DNA from: Pegea sp. RAD2-039
Taxonomy: Eukaryota; Chordata; Thaliacea; Salpida; Salpidae
Length of the DNA stretch: 64,000 nucleotides
Reading direction: 5' to 3'
Assembly (NCBI GenBank): GCA_034620365.1
Contig: JAQGEQ010000084.1
Span: forward strand, 1,922,001 to 1,986,000
The notes under the pieces are model-generated. The model searched no databases. It was not told the origin of the DNA and saw only the letters and a list, made by a program, of their open reading frames with translations. Position 1 is the first letter of the stretch, and each line of letters begins with the position of its first letter. Positions 52,601-64,000 of this stretch are shown one piece after another. A program made the translations under genes and the position numbers.

Positions 52601-54300
52601 GAGATTGGTTTGCAGGAAACTTAATATCAAATACGGGAGTTATAACCATCGTCTCAGCTTCTTCAATCTAGATTCTTTGGAAATCCGAAGAATCAAATAC
52701 GACCTTATTCTGATTTTTAAAATTATTCACAACCTAATTGATCTTCAGTTTGATGACTTTTTCTCCATTAGTCCCTCCCTCAAGTTATATCAACTTAGAA
52801 GACATAAATTACATCTTAATAAGCCCACTCCACCAGCTACGTTAACCAGATTAAGTTTTTTCTCATACCGCATAATCAGTACATGGAACAATCTGCCATC
52901 AGAGATTGTCATGTCAAAATCACTTATGCTGTTCAAGAAAAAGCTGAATTGTTATAATATCGCCAACATTGCCATTTCTAAACTGTGAATTTTTCTCTTT
53001 TACAATACTATGATTCTGTGCAGTTCTTCATTGTCATATGCTTTTTCGTTTACACGTCAAATAGATCTAATTTGTGAGAATGTGTGTTAGCGAGAGGTGC
53101 TCTTTTTAGGCACCCTCCTTCACATTTATTGTAATAAATAAATAAATAAATATTTGAGGGGGAACTGTAATAAGTGTTTTGTGATTGTCATCAAGTAGTT
53201 GTATCAGCAATCAATCTTCTACTTACGAGTTCTTGCTCTGATCTCATTAGTCACGGGTGATCTTTCTTTTTGAAGATTCTGTGAATATACTTGAATATCA
53301 TAAAGAAATCCAGGATGTAGGCCAGGAACCACAATATTTGTGAAGTCGTCTGACTTCAATCTTTCGATTTTTTTCCTAATAAAATCAGATTTTCAAAATG
53401 ATGAATTTGAGTTTATTGTGATTGAAAAGTTTAGATCTGATTTTTACAATTTCTTCTTCAATAATTTTCATGATAAGTTATTTTCTTTTAACATTTAAGT
53501 TTTATGGGATTTTCTATTGAATATTTTGTCATTGAATTGATAAAGATATGTTAATTATGATGTCGATAGGAAATAAAAGTGATTAGTATAATGTTCATTG
53601 ATACAGTTAGTAAATAGTCTAATTATGTTTTACTTCCATAATTGCAGAGGTTTTAATCGAACAGAAAATTATTTATAAAACATCAAATTTGTAACCAAAT
53701 AAATCGAATAAATATTTTATTAAACAAAAGCTTTCTTATAAGTTGAAGCTTTAAATACCCAGTATACAAACTTCAATTATTCACCAGTCGTTTCTAGAAA
53801 CTCTTTTATATCGAATTATGAAATGAGTATATCTTCTATCTTGTAGATGATTATTTGGTGGTTCAAACTTAATTGTTAAACTGGTATAAGCTGCTGATAC
53901 CTTTTGTAAATTTGTTGGCCCAGGCAAGTCTAAAACGAGCAAATAACAAAATTTCAATTAAAGATTGAAACAATTTTGTTATCATTTTATGTTTGAAACT
54001 AAAAGGTTTTAACTTCCTTCTTACATATTCAATTATTTTTATAATTACAACTTTTTTAAGTTAAAGATTCAACTGTTTCAGACTAACTATATCCTTGAAA
54101 AATTAATATGATACTGAAATATATCCAAAGATATGATTACCATTTTTATAAAATAATATTTATAATTTCTGAAAATCGAATAGACTGACTCATAACTGAT
54201 AAATAATTCAATATTCAACAGACTTACTAGTATTGAAAACTTGAGAAAAAACAAATAAAAAGAAATTAAAAAAGATTTGAAAGTAAAAACAGACTTTCAT
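46621..54300 (-). CDS. single-pass receptor: six FN3 domains, ALK/LTK-type glycine-rich domain, no kinase
   Basis: Exon 1 (54300-54228) encodes a hydrophobic signal peptide (MKVCFYFQIFFNFFLFVFS). Six fibronectin III domains follow, mostly split over two phase-1 exons: 53929-53785 plus 53375-53227; 50663-50550 plus 50495-50285; 50163-49882 (single exon); about 49820-49457; about 49397-49009; about 48961-48640. The next region matches the ALK/LTK glycine-rich domain: CGKVGRLGPS, GIQIWTAPIKG, KIAVGQQG (about 48190), GGAGGSFVV, LMLAAGGAGRA and GGGGGYCGGGGGPLGG (about 47560), then NNDDVGYVIIRLI. One membrane span follows near 47355-47285 (VYIILAFLGGILFCVLCYG). Only a short tail remains before LRRC27, and no kinase motif was seen. 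The tail frame is unresolved: one splice stops soon at LHRIF, another uses the acidic Ser-rich frame ending at 46621. A LINE sits in the third intron. Ligand and function unknown. Confidence 0.75.
47655..50123. repeat. cluster of TGACGTCA palindromes in the receptor gene
   Basis: Eleven exact TGACGTCA 8-mers occur within about 2.5 kb, at roughly 47658, 47688, 47770, 48114, 48157, 48317, 48795, 49420, 49597, 50080 and 50114. Several extend to GATGACGTCATC. Some lie in short introns (for example both 47658 and 47688 in a ~50-nt intron), others in exons, where they encode DDVT- or MTS-type residues. The sequence is the CREB/ATF consensus, but function is not shown. Confidence 0.6.
50673..52988 (+). 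CDS. LINE reverse transcriptase ORF, 5'-truncated but otherwise open
   Basis: About 770 residues of element-derived reading frame. RT motifs are in order: RPVSLTSVICR, QHGFVKQRS, IIYLDFAKAFDSVPH (motif A), SGVPQGSVLGPLLF (motif B), FVYADDIKL (motif C, intact YADD, about 52148-52175), then LGITLTSDFKWHSY and an RHKLHLNKP-type C-terminal region ending in TGA at 52986-52988. The full endonuclease and any ORF1 are missing. An upstream ATG at 50604 is in frame, but the first ~23 codons of that frame are the antisense of a host FN3 exon, so it is not the element's own start. The absence of stops implies recent insertion. Confidence 0.85.
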   Translation: MFLDANNLSQMVTFPTQVSGNTLDLLITSKPDNVIYVDQNEPFALTCDHNMIEFKLQQTFSTNVKTPSIRNFYRGNYNSINKFLSGVDWISVFNSTEDINDIYSRFTNIVNESIKKFIPLYRVNKKPHLPRYLRNLQHLKNLLYKQTKADPSIKPLYKDLCLVYKKSVYSLYLGKESAILSSPSKKTFFGFINHKLKARSHLPPLLDNANQLVMEPKNKAELLNKQFEKVFITDDGNTPTISYSNILSNISEMVDLDITVDIVSKAISSLKSTVSNTPDQIPALFLRKSTSSLALPLSLLFNMTLKRGRLPQIWKNAIITPIYKKGPRNTALNYRPVSLTSVICRTQEHIIHNHITSHLTEHHLISDAQHGFVKQRSSLTQHLTFFNELTAHYESNTPCDIIYLDFAKAFDSVPHNKLITVLKNIKISNSILKWIEDFLSGRTQRTRVERSLSTPSKVTSGVPQGSVLGPLLFLIFIEDLIRRLITVDNVSVFVYADDIKLLSGSHSKLQTALNIVENWSANWQLKIQPTKSEVITFSRKPAANFSNQYYINGSILERVSSVIDLGITLTSDFKWHSYVSRIFGKSIKLVHLIIKTFNSKDPWFFVNLFKLYIRPILEYNISAWMPYQVGDIRKIESVQATFTRLVCRKLNIKYGSYNHRLSFFNLDSLEIRRIKYDLILIFKIIHNLIDLQFDDFFSISPSLKLYQLRRHKLHLNKPTPPATLTRLSFFSYRIISTWNNLPSEIVMSKSLMLFKKKLNCYNIANIAISKL
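53132..53152 (+). repeat. LINE 3' AAAT microsatellite tail
   Basis: Four to five AATA/AAAT units close the LINE, typical of the short repeat tails of CR1/L2-like elements rather than a poly(A) tail. Confidence 0.75.
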
Positions 54301-54841
54301 TCTGGTAATAAAGTTTACAAAAGTTTCATTCAATTATCATTCATCTGATATTCGCCTGAGGCATCATCAGCTTTCTGATTTAAAGATCTAAAATATTTCC
54401 TCTCTAGTTTACCAGACTTGTTGCAACTGAGAATCTTCAAAACTTTGAATTTATATTTTCCAAACTAATTCTTAACTAATCAATAAATTGAAACAATTGA
54501 TGGGTTGAAAATATTTATTATACATCAACGGTATTATAATTCTCTAGCTACAGCAAACTTAAAACGATTTCTTGCCAAGAAAAGTAGAAAAACAAACAAC
54601 AAAATGATTTGATCAGATACTTTAAAGGAATTGGCTAAGTGAAGTAAGTTTCAGAAAATAACAAATAATGAGACGACAAAATTCATTCTCAAGATGCAAG
54701 AAAACCATCGATACAAGTGATCTGGTGAGACATGGGGTAAAAGTCAACAATTTCCAAACTGATCAGCTATTATTTACAAATGAAACAGTACAGAAAATTT
54801 ATTATTACAAATAAACGAGAAGAAATTGAACTCTTTGAAAT
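54301..54841. other. intergenic DNA between the receptor and CHD4 genes
   Basis: About 540 nt lying upstream of the receptor (-) and downstream of CHD4 (-). It should contain the receptor promoter and the CHD4 3' UTR. No specific element recognised. Confidence 0.5.
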
Positions 54842-63603
<8,762 letters not shown>

Positions 63604-64000
63604 TTCTTCTATATAATATGCAAATCTTAATTTAGTTAATTATGTCAAGCTTATTGCATATAAAATAACCTAAACTATATATTTTATATTTGCAGTTAAA
63701 ACTGTATAAAAAATAAATTGTATAAGGAATATTATATATGTAAATATATAAAACCTTAAAAAACCACCTTGCAGCACTTAGTTTGAATGTAAAGCCAATT
63801 TTAGTAAACTCTTATACAAAAAGAAAAAGAAGTAACTATAAAATAATGATTTGATCAAAGTTCGATAATTATCACATAAACATAATAACAAAATATAAAT
63901 TTTATTTAGTTTATAAATCATTGAAGGGAAATTTTTTGGAAATTTTTTAATAATTTCCATTATAAAAACTCTTTGGATTTCATAACATTAAAGAAAAATG
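63604..64000. other. DNA upstream of the CHD4 start
   Basis: AT-rich, without coding signal. TATATAG just before the ATG at 63603 could be a splice acceptor, in which case a 5' exon lies further upstream or outside the window. Confidence 0.5.

Larger units (their letters stand above)
50671..53152 (+). mobile_element. 5'-truncated CR1/Jockey-type LINE
   Basis: Begins abruptly within the C-terminal part of an apurinic-type endonuclease domain (SGNTLDLLITS, CDHNMIEF), runs through a reverse transcriptase and ends in a short 3' UTR with an AATAAATAAATAAATAAA tail, as in CR1/L2/Jockey-group elements. It lies antisense to the receptor gene, inside the intron between the exons ending at 53227 and starting at 50663. 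The 5' edge is therefore only about 8-10 nt from the host 3' splice site. No clear target-site duplication; at most a shared ATATT at both ends. Confidence 0.85.

Overview
The window looks like nuclear DNA from a small-intron, AT-rich invertebrate animal. The evidence is spliced genes with GT/AG introns, many only about 45-110 nt long, and clear animal families: a class A GPCR, a Mi-2/CHD4 remodeller, and an extracellular glycine-rich domain of the ALK/LTK type. Genes of the flagellum/cilium class (LRRC27, and probably TTC6) also point to an organism with ciliated cells. I cannot name the species from sequence alone. All exon coordinates are hand-read from splice signals and reading frame, so single-exon boundaries may be off.

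Layout. 1-6130: very AT-rich, nothing recognised. 6131-12679 (+): six-exon rhodopsin-family GPCR with long introns. 14111-16275: decayed, internally deleted Ty3/gypsy-type LTR retroelement with diverged LTRs. 17869-29839 (+): very large coiled-coil protein with N-terminal EF-hands and two recurring sequence motifs. 31021-40918 (-): long TPR protein, probably TTC6, with a charged N-terminal half. 43584-46236 (+): LRRC27, divergent from the TPR gene. 46621-54300 (-): secreted-signal, six fibronectin III domains, ALK/LTK-type glycine-rich domain and one transmembrane segment, with no kinase visible. A 5'-truncated CR1/Jockey-type LINE (about 50671-53152, +) sits antisense in one of its introns. 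54842-63603 (-): CHD4/Mi-2, nearly complete, with a 20-bp minisatellite (56298-57055) lying exactly where a conserved exon should be.

The strongest unusual signals are: the kinase-less FN3/ALK-GRD receptor; the CHD4 minisatellite that leaves the next exon without a usable splice acceptor; and a dense local cluster of the 8-bp palindrome TGACGTCA (21 copies between 47.6 and 62.8 kb, only one elsewhere), accompanied by X-box-like and TCACGTGA palindromes. These palindromes lie mostly in the short introns of the two GC-richer genes. No tRNA, rRNA or CRISPR array was seen.
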